Shown here: piece by piece, positions 25,131 to 32,869 of the stretch
Layout of the letters: each line of letters starts with the position of its first letter
Numbering within the stretch: position 1 is the first letter of the stretch
Assembly (NCBI GenBank): GCA_001577345.1
Contig: LSLI01000025.1
Span: forward strand, 1-32,869
Source: Candidatus Gallionella acididurans
Lineage (GTDB): Bacteria; Pseudomonadota; Gammaproteobacteria; Burkholderiales; Gallionellaceae
DNA: 32,869 nt
Direction of reading: 5' to 3'
Translations under genes and position numbers: made by a program
The notes under the pieces: generated by a model
What the model was told of the DNA's origin: nothing
The model's database searches: none
What the model saw: only the letters and a program-made list of their open reading frames with translations

Positions 25131-25784
25131 TCACAGATATTGCAAATCCCCCGGGATATCAATATCGGCAAAGATACCGGCATCCCCGATCGGGATATCC
25201 GCGGCTTTGGCCAGATCGCGTTCCAGCAAACGCCGGGCTCCGTTGTCTCCCTGCAGCGCCAGCAATTCATCGCGGTAATGGGAGGCAAACCCGACCGGAT
25301 GGCCGCGCCTGCCGGAGCGCGAGGGCGCAGCCAGTTCGGCCCCGGCCGACAGCGCATCGCGCACGCCCGTGATCGCCGCGACCGGCACCGCGGGCATGTC
25401 CGCCAGCCCGATCAGCCAGGCGGCGGCATCACGGTTCGCGCGCACGCCGCACACCAGGCTGGATGCCATACCCTGCGCGGCACCCACACATTCGACCCAG
25501 CGTATCTGCGCTGACTTGTTCTCGCCCAGCGCGGTTTCGATCGCGCTGCAAAATGCATCCGCCCCGGGCCTGACGATTACCGTGACATGCCCGAACGCTT
25601 CCAGCCATGGCAGCAGACTGTGCGCGGCGAGCGGCAATGTCACGCCGCGCAACGCCACCCCATGCAGCAACTTGTCCGAGCCGAAGCGGCGCGACTCGCC
25701 CGCTGCCAGAACGATGGCGGCGATATCGCCCGCGGCAGGCCCTGAACCGGCCCCGGGATTATCCGGCTCAACCCGATTATTCAG
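25131..25784 (-). CDS. mocA: MocA-like molybdenum cofactor cytidylyltransferase (NTP_transf_3)
   Basis: The product has the nucleotidyltransferase signature [19 protein letters not shown], the acidic [10 protein letters not shown] motif and GHPVGF, as in MocA. MocA turns molybdopterin into the cytosine dinucleotide form used by xanthine-dehydrogenase-family enzymes. It is last in the operon xdhC-iorA-iorB-mocA, which fits. The start is not ATG, GTG or TTG: no such codon lies between the iorB stop and the conserved core. The best candidate is a CTG at 25784-25782 that overlaps the iorB TGA (CTGA), with GGGAG about 8 nt upstream. That gives 217 residues. MobA-type enzymes and other NTP transferases are less likely in this context. 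Confidence 0.8.
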   Translation of the reverse strand: MNNRVEPDNPGAGSGPAAGDIAAIVLAAGESRRFGSDKLLHGVALRGVTLPLAAHSLLPWLEAFGHVTVIVRPGADAFCSAIETALGENKSAQIRWVECVGAAQGMASSLVCGVRANRDAAAWLIGLADMPAVPVAAITGVRDALSAGAELAAPSRSGRRGHPVGFASHYRDELLALQGDNGARRLLERDLAKAADIPIGDAGIFADIDIPGDLQYL

Positions 25785-27973
25785 GCAAGTTTCTCCCGGT
25801 CGAACGGCATGCGCCGCATGCGCTTGCCGGTCAGCTTGAACACCGCGTTGGCAACCGCCGGCGCGATCGGCGGTGTGCCCGGTTCGCCGATGCCGGTGGG
25901 CGGCTCGCTGCTGGCCACGATATGCACCTCGATCTGCGGCATCTCGGAATAGCGCAGCGGCGGATAGTCGTTGAAATTGGACTGCATCACGCGGCCCTTT
26001 TCCAGCGTGATCGCCCCGTGCAGGGCGGCCGAGAGTCCGAAAACGATGGCGCCCTCGATCTGCTGGTGGATGCCGTCGGGGTTGACAATCATGCCGCAAT
26101 CCACCGCGGCGACCACGCGATGCACGCGGATCTTGCCGCTATCCACCGACACTTCGGCAATCTGTGCAACATAGCTGTTGAACGACTGGTGCACCGCGAC
26201 GCCGTAGGCATGACCGGCGGGCAGTTTCTTCTTGCCCCAGCCGGCCTTGTCCGCCGCCAGCTGCAGCACGCCCCGGTAACGCGAAGTGGCAGGCAGCATC
26301 GCCATCCGGTAGGCCACCGGGTCCTTGCCGGCGAGATGCGCCAATTCGTCGACCATCGTCTCGACGACGAACGCGGTGTGCGAGTGGCCCACGGAGCGCC
26401 ACCACTGCACCGGCACCGCATTCTTCGTGCTGTGCAGTTCGACCTGCAGGTTGGGGATCATATAGGGCAGCGTGGACGCGCCTTCCACCGAGGTGGCGTC
26501 GATGCCGTTATGGGTCATGAAGCCCTCGAACGGCGTGTCGGCAACGATGGACTGGCCGACGATGGTGTGTTTCCACGCCAGCGGCTTGCCGTCCTTTGCG
26601 ATGCCCGCCTCGATGTGGTCGGCCCACATCGGCCGGTAATAACCGCCGCGCGTGTCGTCCTCGCGCGTCCACACCACCTTCACCGGTTTGCCGACCGCCA
26701 TCGCCACCTGCACCGCCTCGATGACGAAGTCCGAGCGCGGATTGGCGCGACGGCCGAAGCCGCCGCCGAGGAAAGTCGTGTGGATCTGCACCTGTTCCGG
26801 CTTCAGTCCGGCGGTCTTCGCCGCCATCGCGCAGTCCATCGTCTGCATCTGCGTGCCGGTCCAGATCACGCAGCTGTCGGGTTTCAGGTCCACCACGACG
26901 TTGAGCGGCTCCATCGCGGCGTGCGCCAGATAAGGCACTTCATACTCCGCAGTGACGGACTTGTGCGTCTTTTTGAAGCCCTGCACGGTATCGCCATCCT
27001 TGCGCGCCACCAGGCCGGGCTGCCTGGCCAAGGCAAGGTATTCTGCAGTCATCTTGGGCGTGGACAGCGCCGCACCCGGCCCCTCATCCCATTCGATTAC
27101 CAGCAGGTCGCGCGCGGTCTTGGCGGGCCAGAAACCGGATGCCGCGACCGCGACCCCGGTCGGCACCTGGTACACGCCCTGCACGCCGGGCAGTTTGCGC
27201 GCCCCGGTCGCATCGAAACTCTTCACCTTGCCGCCGAACACCGGGCTGCGCGCGACCAGCACCGTCAGTACCCCGGGCAGATAAACGTCGAGCCCGAACT
27301 GTGCCGTGCCGTTGATTTTGGCCGGCGTATCCAGGCGTTTCATCGGCTTGCCGATGATCTTGAAATCCTTGGGCGACTTCAGCACGACATCATCCGGCAT
27401 CGGCAGTTTCGCCGCGGCATCGGCCAGCGCGCCGTAGCTCGCTTCCCTGCCGCTGCCGGCATGAATCACCCTGCTGTTCCCGGCATGGCATTCGCTTTCC
27501 GGCACGCCCCATTGCTGTGCTGCGGCGCGGACCAGCAATATCCTGGCGCTGGCACCGACACGGCGCATCTGCTCCCACGACGAAGGGATGCTGGTACTGC
27601 CCCCGGTCAATTGCATGCCGAAGCCGGTGTGGTTGTACACCGCACCCACCGGTGCCGACACCACGCTGATGCGGCTCCAGTCGGCTTCCAGTTCCTCGGC
27701 GATCAGCATGGGCAGCGAAGTGTAGACACCCTGCCCCATCTCGGACTTGTTCACAACGATCGTGATGCTGTCGTCCGGCGCGATGTGGATGAAGGCGTCG
27801 GGCGGGTAGACCTGTTTCGCCGAATTGGGCGGTGTTTCACCGGCATAGGCGCGGCCGCCCTGCGTCGGCAGGTAAAAGCCGATCACCAGACCGCCCATCA
27901 ATGCGACCGACTCCTTGAGGAATTTGCGCCGGGAAGGATTTTGCGCGGCAGTATTTTTCATTTGGGTTTTCAT
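25781..27973 (-). CDS. iorB: Molybdopterin-binding large subunit of an IorB-type hydroxylase, Tat-exported
   Basis: This 730-residue protein is the catalytic subunit of the isoquinoline 1-oxidoreductase/aldehyde dehydrogenase branch of the xanthine dehydrogenase family. It hydroxylates N-heterocycles or oxidises aldehydes. The Tat signal (SRRKFLK with twin Arg at 15-16, then a hydrophobic helix, ending GRAYA) sends the folded complex to the periplasm. Mo-cofactor motifs include [30 protein letters not shown] and [12 protein letters not shown]. The catalytic Glu is E697 in [13 protein letters not shown]. The ATG overlaps the iorA stop by 4 nt. The natural substrate cannot be told, so the gene symbol marks the family, not proven isoquinoline activity. 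Confidence 0.9.
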   Translation of the reverse strand: MKTQMKNTAAQNPSRRKFLKESVALMGGLVIGFYLPTQGGRAYAGETPPNSAKQVYPPDAFIHIAPDDSITIVVNKSEMGQGVYTSLPMLIAEELEADWSRISVVSAPVGAVYNHTGFGMQLTGGSTSIPSSWEQMRRVGASARILLVRAAAQQWGVPESECHAGNSRVIHAGSGREASYGALADAAAKLPMPDDVVLKSPKDFKIIGKPMKRLDTPAKINGTAQFGLDVYLPGVLTVLVARSPVFGGKVKSFDATGARKLPGVQGVYQVPTGVAVAASGFWPAKTARDLLVIEWDEGPGAALSTPKMTAEYLALARQPGLVARKDGDTVQGFKKTHKSVTAEYEVPYLAHAAMEPLNVVVDLKPDSCVIWTGTQMQTMDCAMAAKTAGLKPEQVQIHTTFLGGGFGRRANPRSDFVIEAVQVAMAVGKPVKVVWTREDDTRGGYYRPMWADHIEAGIAKDGKPLAWKHTIVGQSIVADTPFEGFMTHNGIDATSVEGASTLPYMIPNLQVELHSTKNAVPVQWWRSVGHSHTAFVVETMVDELAHLAGKDPVAYRMAMLPATSRYRGVLQLAADKAGWGKKKLPAGHAYGVAVHQSFNSYVAQIAEVSVDSGKIRVHRVVAAVDCGMIVNPDGIHQQIEGAIVFGLSAALHGAITLEKGRVMQSNFNDYPPLRYSEMPQIEVHIVASSEPPTGIGEPGTPPIAPAVANAVFKLTGKRMRRMPFDREKLA

Positions 27974-28452
27974 TTTGCACCTCCCGCTTGTTCAGACGCC
28001 AATTGGGCGGAGGCCGCCTGAATCGCCGCGCGGACGCGGTTGTAAGTGCCGCAGCGGCACAGGTTGCCATCCATCGCGGCGCTGATCTGCGCTTCGCTGG
28101 GGTGGGGATTTTCCATCAGCAGCGCGGTGGCCGACATGATCTGGCCAGACTGGCAGTATCCGCATTGCGGCACGTCCACTTCCTGCCAGGCCGCCTGCAC
28201 GGTTTTGCCCAGCGCGGATGCGGCGATTCCTTCTATCGTGGTGACCTGCTTGCCGCCGGCCGCAGACACCGGCGTCTGGCAGGAGCGCACAGCGCTGCCA
28301 TCCAGGTGCACGGTGCAGGCACCGCACTGCGCGATGCCGCAGCCGTATTTGGTGCCGGTCATTTGCAGGTGGTCGCGCAGCACCCAGAGCAAGGGTGTAT
28401 TGGGGTCGGCATCGACCTCGGTGGCTTTTCCGTTGATGTTTAAAGTGATCAT
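27970..28452 (-). CDS. iorA: 2x[2Fe-2S] small subunit of the IorAB-type hydroxylase
   Basis: The 160-residue protein carries a plant-ferredoxin-type cluster (C38, C43, C46, C58 in GCGIAQCGACTVH) and a second helical-domain cluster (C97, C100, C132, C134 in QCGYCQSGQI and LCRCGTY). It passes electrons from the molybdenum centre. The start chosen is the ATG at 28452, whose ATGA overlaps the xdhC TGA, with AGGAG 8 nt upstream. A GTG two codons earlier is less likely. It has no Tat signal and should be carried out with IorB. No FAD or cytochrome subunit is adjacent, so the final electron acceptor is unknown. Confidence 0.93.
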   Translation of the reverse strand: MITLNINGKATEVDADPNTPLLWVLRDHLQMTGTKYGCGIAQCGACTVHLDGSAVRSCQTPVSAAGGKQVTTIEGIAASALGKTVQAAWQEVDVPQCGYCQSGQIMSATALLMENPHPSEAQISAAMDGNLCRCGTYNRVRAAIQAASAQLASEQAGGAK

Positions 28453-29486
28453 GAGCACATCTCCTGTTTGATGGGTTTAGACTGGTTGTTGGCTTGGCGC
28501 TGTTCGGTCGCCGGAGCCTGATTGACGGGTTGAGCGGCTGCTTCAACTGCCCGGTTACGGATAGCGATCAGGTGCGCGAGTATCGACACCGCGATCTCCG
28601 GCGGCGTGCGGCTGCCTATGTCCAGACCCACCGGCCCGTGCAGCCGTTCGATCTCCTCCGGCGTGAGATCGAACATCTTCAGCCGCTCGCGGCGCCTTGC
28701 ATTGTTGGCCATGGAGCCCAGAGCGCCGACATAGAACGCCGGCGACTTGAGCGCCTCCAGCAGCGCCATGTCGTCGAGCTTGGGATCATGGGTCAGCGCG
28801 ATGATCACGGTGGCGCTGTCGGCTTGCAGCGCAATCACCGCGTCGTCCGGCATCTCGCCGGTCAAGGTCGTGTCCGGCACGTCCCAGGTCGCGCGCATCT
28901 CCGCGCGCGGATCGCAGATGATCACCTGGTAGTCGAGCGCCTGCGCCATGCGCGCGAGATAAGCGGAAGTCTGGCCTGCGCCGATGATCAGCATGCGCCA
29001 GCGCGGGCCGTGCACCGTGGTCAGCATCGCGCCGTCGAACGAGATTTTTTCGCCGCGGCCGGCATCCTCCAGCCCGACCCGCAAGGTATCGAGGTGCAGC
29101 GTGCGCCTGACCAGCCGGTGGGTCCGCACCAGATGCAGCACCTGCTCCACCCAATCCACGTTGTGCACCGGCTCGACGACCAGGCGTATCACGCCGCCGC
29201 ACGGCAGCTTGAAACGCCTGGCTTCTTCGCCGGTGGCGCCGTAGCTCAGCACCTCGCAGCAATCGCCAGCCAGCTGACCGCGCTGCGCGCGCAGCACCAG
29301 GTCGTCCTCGATGCAGCCGCCCGACACCGAACCCACCGCCAGACCGTCGCCGCGCAGCGCGAGCATCGAGCCCGGCGGGCGCGGGCTGGAACCGAAGGTT
29401 TCCACCACCGTCACCAGCCACAGCGGCAGGTCAGCCGCCTGCCAATCGCGCAGTGTTTTCAGTACAGAAAGATCGACGCTATCCAT
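28449..29486 (-). CDS. xdhC: XdhC-family molybdenum cofactor insertion/sulfuration protein
   Basis: XdhC proteins bind the molybdenum cofactor, oversee its sulfuration and hand it to xanthine-dehydrogenase-type apoenzymes. The 345-residue product has an N-terminal XdhC/CoxI domain (VETFGSSPRPPGSMLA and VGSVSGGCIEDD) and a C-terminal Rossmann domain (MLIIGAGQTSAYLARMA, FYVGALGS, HGPVGLDIGS). The ATG at 29486 (MDSVDLSVLKTL) was preferred over the longer frame because GGGAGGT lies 5 nt upstream. A Gln/Asn/Pro-rich tail closes the protein. It is the first gene of the operon; overlap with iorA implies coupling. Confidence 0.93.
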   Translation of the reverse strand: MDSVDLSVLKTLRDWQAADLPLWLVTVVETFGSSPRPPGSMLALRGDGLAVGSVSGGCIEDDLVLRAQRGQLAGDCCEVLSYGATGEEARRFKLPCGGVIRLVVEPVHNVDWVEQVLHLVRTHRLVRRTLHLDTLRVGLEDAGRGEKISFDGAMLTTVHGPRWRMLIIGAGQTSAYLARMAQALDYQVIICDPRAEMRATWDVPDTTLTGEMPDDAVIALQADSATVIIALTHDPKLDDMALLEALKSPAFYVGALGSMANNARRRERLKMFDLTPEEIERLHGPVGLDIGSRTPPEIAVSILAHLIAIRNRAVEAAAQPVNQAPATEQRQANNQSKPIKQEMCS

Positions 29487-29788
29487 ATGTACCTCCCTGG
29501 TGCCGGCGGATATTTTCCCAAATTTTCGGGATGGAATCCACCGGCGGTTAATGCGAAATCGTATTGTCCACAAAGGGCGGTATCGTACGCCATCTGGCGG
29601 CAAAATCTACCGCGACAAGATGTCTTTTTCAAACCAACCCGATATTAATCTGCCAGTAATTTGCCATGATTCAGTGCGGTCGCAACCATACGTGCGTTAT
29701 CGCACAGAGCATCTCGCTTGGCAGGACGATAATTCTAGAATGGCGGGTGGATTGCACACACGATCCAAAAGACTCAAGGAGAATCATC
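29487..29788. other. Divergent intergenic region, xdhC | AsmA-like gene
   Basis: No gene is seen. The region should hold two promoters. On the plus side a TAGAAT or GATAAT box lies near 29728-29742, but no -35 box at the right spacing can be picked. ACCGGCGGAT and ATCCACCGGCGG near 29505-29550 form a loose inverted repeat close to the xdhC start. Confidence 0.35.
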
Positions 29789-31690
29789 ATGACCCGGACA
29801 AGAAAATGGCTAGTCGGAATTGCCGTGTGCCTGTTGTTGCTTGTTACGGCAGTTAGCCTGTTCGACTGGAATCTCGCCCGGACGTATATCGCGCGCCAAG
29901 TAACCGGCGCGACAGGCCGAAGCTTTGCGATCAACGGCAACCTGGAAGTGCATATTTCGCTGCGGCCCCACATCATCGCCAACGACGTCGTGATGGGCAA
30001 CGCGTCGTGGAGCAAGGATCCGGTCATGGCGCAGATCAAGCGAGCTGATTTCAGGATCGACCTTTTTAAACTCCTGATTGGCCGCTTGGCGTTTCCTGAA
30101 ATCTCGTTGTCCGAACTTCACCTGGTGCTTGAAGTAAACAATGACGGTACGCCGAACTGGATTTTCAGCCCGCAGGACAAGCAAAGTAAATTGCCCTCGA
30201 TAGATGCGCTCACGATTGATCACGGCAGTGTCGAGTTCCGCGATCCGACGACCAATACCGACCTGGCCCTCGAACTCCATACACTGGCCGCCAACAAGGA
30301 CAATCCTGAATCCATGGTCGAAGTGACTGGGACAGGCAAATTCAAAGGGATGCAGGCCAGGCTCCAGGCGCGCGGCGGAGCGCTGCTTACACTTTCCAAT
30401 TCCGTCCGGCCATACCCGATCAAGGCGACCGCGACACTGGGAACCACCCAGGCCAGCATCGATGGGACACTGATCGACCCCCTGCACTTCAATAAAGAAG
30501 AAGTGAATTTCCAGCTCGAAGGCAGCGATCTGGCACTGCTGTATCCGATCGCGGGCGTGCCGTTGCCGCCGACGCCTGCGTACAAGCTGGCCGGGTACCT
30601 GAGCCACAGCGGCGATATCTGGACATTCAAGCGCTTCAAGGGGAAAGTGGGTAACAGCGACATGAGCGGGGATTTCTCGGTGGATCGCGGCAGGACTCCC
30701 CAGCTGATCACCGCCGACGTGGAATCGCAGATCCTGGATCTGAAAGACCTGGCCGGCATCATAGGCGCAAACAGCGGCGCCAAGACCAGCGGCAAGGTGC
30801 TGCCGACCGAGCCTTTCAATCTCGACAAGCTGCGCGCTGCGGATGCTGATGTCCGCTTCAAGGGCGCGAAGATCGTTACCGGGAAGTTGCCAATCCAAAA
30901 TATGGACGCGCATCTCACTGTAAAGGACGGCATGCTCAAACTTGCGCCGCTGAACTTCGAGGTCGCCGGCGGCCAAATGGTCACCGAGATTACAATGGAC
31001 GGACACAAGTCGCACATGGCCACTCACGCCGACATCACGGCTAAAGGCCTGAACCTCGACCAGTTGTTCCCGGGTTCGAAACTGAATGAATCCAGCGCGG
31101 GCACCATGGGTGGACGCGCAAAGCTCGATGCAGGCGGTGACTCGATCTCGCAAATGATGGGGTCGGCGAACGGCGAGGCGGCGCTGATCATGGATGGCGG
31201 CACCATCAGCGAACTGCTGCTCAGGTTGTCCAACCTCGACATCGCCAATTCTTTCCTGTTGCTGCTGGGTGGCGACAAGCAAATCCCGATACGCTGCATG
31301 GTCGCGAACTTCAAGGCAGTAGCGGGAGATTTTACGGTCCAGGATCTGGTGCTCGATACTTCCAAGGTAAACATCACCGGCGAGGGCCATGTGAATTTTG
31401 CCGATGAATCGCTACACCTGAAACTGGTATCGAAGGGCACGAGCCTGGCGGCGCTGCGCGGCCCGATCATTATCACCGGCTCGTTCATGAAACCATCGGT
31501 GAGTCCCGACATGGACGAGGTTGTGGCACGCGGCGGTCTCGCGGTCGGCCTGGGCGTACTGACAGCGGGCATCGGCGCGCTGTTACCGCTGCTCGAGTTC
31601 AACAAGAAAAAAAACAGCAGATGCGCGGCGTTGATGATTCATGCCAAGTCGGATGCGGGCATCAGACAGAGCGATATCGCGCCGCACTGA
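29789..31690 (+). CDS. AsmA family protein
   Basis: The start at 29789 (MTRTRKWLVGIAVCLLLL) has AAGGAG 7 nt upstream and begins with the inner-membrane anchor, whereas the longer frame does not. The 633-residue periplasmic protein has an AsmA N-terminal domain (GRSFAINGNLEVHISLRPHI and WSKDPVMAQIKRADFRIDL) and a C-terminal AsmA_2 region (SADGEA-like SANGEAALIMDGG, VLDTSKVNITGEGHVNF, and LKLVSKG). Members of the AsmA clan are linked to outer-membrane lipid and protein homeostasis, and this gene adds to yhdP in the same window. The last 25 residues are basic and unlike the family. Confidence 0.88.
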   Translation: MTRTRKWLVGIAVCLLLLVTAVSLFDWNLARTYIARQVTGATGRSFAINGNLEVHISLRPHIIANDVVMGNASWSKDPVMAQIKRADFRIDLFKLLIGRLAFPEISLSELHLVLEVNNDGTPNWIFSPQDKQSKLPSIDALTIDHGSVEFRDPTTNTDLALELHTLAANKDNPESMVEVTGTGKFKGMQARLQARGGALLTLSNSVRPYPIKATATLGTTQASIDGTLIDPLHFNKEEVNFQLEGSDLALLYPIAGVPLPPTPAYKLAGYLSHSGDIWTFKRFKGKVGNSDMSGDFSVDRGRTPQLITADVESQILDLKDLAGIIGANSGAKTSGKVLPTEPFNLDKLRAADADVRFKGAKIVTGKLPIQNMDAHLTVKDGMLKLAPLNFEVAGGQMVTEITMDGHKSHMATHADITAKGLNLDQLFPGSKLNESSAGTMGGRAKLDAGGDSISQMMGSANGEAALIMDGGTISELLLRLSNLDIANSFLLLLGGDKQIPIRCMVANFKAVAGDFTVQDLVLDTSKVNITGEGHVNFADESLHLKLVSKGTSLAALRGPIIITGSFMKPSVSPDMDEVVARGGLAVGLGVLTAGIGALLPLLEFNKKKNSRCAALMIHAKSDAGIRQSDIAPH

Positions 31691-31728
31691 GCGTCATTCC
31701 CGGCGCAGACCCTATGTTGCCTGGCAGG

Positions 31729-32793
31729 CTAGGCGGCCGACGCGTGGAGAAAATCCAGAATCACCAGCTCGTCACGCCGCAGCGCGGCATGCGACATCTC
31801 ATGATTGGCGTTGTGCGTTTCCGTCACATCGGAATGTGGCGCCGTGCGGCCCAGGTGATATGCACTCAGCACCGCGGGATGCACGTAATACTTGCGGCAC
31901 ACGGCGCGCGTGTTGCCCAGCCTTTCCGCCGCCGCGTCCAGCGCCCGCAGGATGTTGCCATCCACCTCGCTGCGGCTGGTCGCGGGACCCATCGTGCGCA
32001 ACGCCACTGCGGCCACCACGGTGCCACCCCAGGTGCGAAAATCCTTGGCCGTGATATTGCGGCCGCTGACTTTGCGCAGATATTCATTCACATCCTCCGA
32101 CAAGATCGGCTTGTGCTTGCCGAACGCATCGAGACACTGGAATATCTCCTGCCCGTGCAATTCCTGACAACGCTGCACGATACGGGCGAGCCGCAAGTCG
32201 TCGACAGCCAGGACACGCTCGACCCCGCTCTTGCCGCGGAAGCTGAAGCTCAACAACGTCCCATTCACCTGCACATGCCGCCTGCGCAACGTCGTCAACC
32301 CGTAGGAGTGGTTCGCGCGCGCATACTCGTCGTTGCCGACGCGGATCAGCGTCTTGTCCAGCAGCCACACCACTGAAGCGAGCAGTTGGCGCCGCGACTG
32401 TTTGCCGGCGCGCAAATCGCGTTCCACGCGCTCGCGCAGCATCGGCAGTATCTCGCTGAACGCGAACATGTGGCGAAACTTGGTTTGATCGCGGGCCGCG
32501 CGGTACGAAGGATGATAGTGATACTGCTTGCGGCCGCGCGCATCGCGCGCCGTTGCCTGGATATGTCCTTCCGGATCCGGGCAGATCCAGACATCGGTCC
32601 ACGCCGGCGGAATCGCCAGCGAGTTGAGCCGCTTGCGCATGGCCGGGTCGGTGATGCGCGTGCCTTCCGCATCGCTGTAGCTCCAACCCCTGCCCGAACG
32701 GCGCCGGCTGATACCTGCCACATCATCGGTAACATATTGCAGTCCGGCGCGGGTCGCCGTCCTGCAATATTCGCTGTGCTTTGCTGAACTCAT
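31729..32793 (-). CDS. DNA topoisomerase IB (poxvirus/Deinococcus type)
   Basis: This 354-residue enzyme nicks one strand through a 3'-phosphotyrosine and relaxes supercoils. Catalytic elements in order are R151 in LIRVGNDEYA, K188 in FRGKSG, R253 in TAKDFRTWGGT and the nucleophile, probably Y303, in CRKYYVHPAVL. The N-terminal DNA-binding part has IPPAWTDVWICPDPEGHIQ and ARGRKQYHYH. Bacterial type IB enzymes occur in a scattered way and are often horizontally spread. It converges on the AsmA gene. The 76 nt upstream to the window edge hold no visible gene. Confidence 0.94.
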   Translation of the reverse strand: MSSAKHSEYCRTATRAGLQYVTDDVAGISRRRSGRGWSYSDAEGTRITDPAMRKRLNSLAIPPAWTDVWICPDPEGHIQATARDARGRKQYHYHPSYRAARDQTKFRHMFAFSEILPMLRERVERDLRAGKQSRRQLLASVVWLLDKTLIRVGNDEYARANHSYGLTTLRRRHVQVNGTLLSFSFRGKSGVERVLAVDDLRLARIVQRCQELHGQEIFQCLDAFGKHKPILSEDVNEYLRKVSGRNITAKDFRTWGGTVVAAVALRTMGPATSRSEVDGNILRALDAAAERLGNTRAVCRKYYVHPAVLSAYHLGRTAPHSDVTETHNANHEMSHAALRRDELVILDFLHASAA

Positions 32794-32869
32794 GCTGCTG
32801 CTCCCAATTGTTCAATCGGCATGTGATTTGCACTGCAAGATCAGCGATACCGGCGCGCCTTGATGGAAT

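Noticed and set aside
25607-28021. Plus-strand open frame of about 800 codons opposite iorB and mocA
   Set aside because: It is His/Arg/Ala-rich shadow coding of the GC-rich iorB strand, with no family motifs. iorB on the other strand is unmistakable.
29810-31390. Long minus-strand open frame opposite the AsmA-like gene
   Set aside because: Composition is that of a reversed frame, with no start signals, and the AsmA frame has anchor, ribosome binding site and domains.
1-32869. CRISPR arrays, phage structural genes, toxin-antitoxin pairs
   Set aside because: No regularly spaced repeat-spacer series and no recognisable genes of these classes on either strand.

Overview
The window looks like the chromosome of a betaproteobacterium, most likely in the Nitrosomonadales/Gallionellaceae range. 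This is judged from protein resemblance and gene order (ribF-ileS-lspA-ispH; yhdP-nit-tldD divergent from glnE) and was not tested by search. A conserved, GC-rich housekeeping core fills about 6.6-25 kb. To its left is a more AT-rich, scarred accessory region, and to its right is a molybdenum-hydroxylase operon followed by an AsmA-like gene and a type IB topoisomerase gene.

Left region (1-6.65 kb). A lipoprotein gene runs off the left edge. It is followed by debris: a decayed left end of an IS21-family element with the first codons of istA, the first codons of a mannose-1-phosphate guanylyltransferase gene (manC-like), the first 54 codons of a Wza-like export lipoprotein, an intact exported FecR-domain/beta-barrel protein, and a broken EVE-domain gene. 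Next comes a 3.2-kb islet bounded on the left by a 42-nt copy of the 3' half of tRNA-Thr(CGU) and on the right by the intact tRNA. The islet holds a soluble PAS histidine kinase, a NarL-type response regulator and an outer-membrane barrel protein. The layout is that of a tRNA-targeted integrative element that has lost its integrase.

Core (6.65-25 kb). Minus-strand genes, in order of transcription, are yhdP-nit-tldD, a PhnA-like small gene, then ribF-ileS-lspA-ispH-thiO and tRNA-Thr with a strong terminator. glnE is divergent from yhdP, a small DUF3820 gene converges on glnE, and zapE follows. Between these lie several inverted-repeat elements: nested hairpins beside tRNA-Thr, a TAACGACT-rich region between yhdP and glnE, a CATTGCGA...GGCAATCCAG mobile-repeat family upstream of zapE, and a perfect 24-bp REP-like inverted repeat downstream of zapE.

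Right region (25.1-32.9 kb). A tightly overlapped minus-strand operon, xdhC-iorA-iorB-mocA, encodes a Tat-exported molybdenum hydroxylase of the isoquinoline 1-oxidoreductase/aldehyde dehydrogenase type together with its cofactor-maturation proteins. An AsmA-family gene is divergent from it and converges on a poxvirus-type topoisomerase IB gene.

No CRISPR array, rRNA, intact transposase or intact integrase is visible. The most unusual items are the tRNA-bounded islet, the FecR-barrel fusion, the juxtaposed 5' stubs of exopolysaccharide genes beside an IS21 end, and a possibly leaderless ribF.
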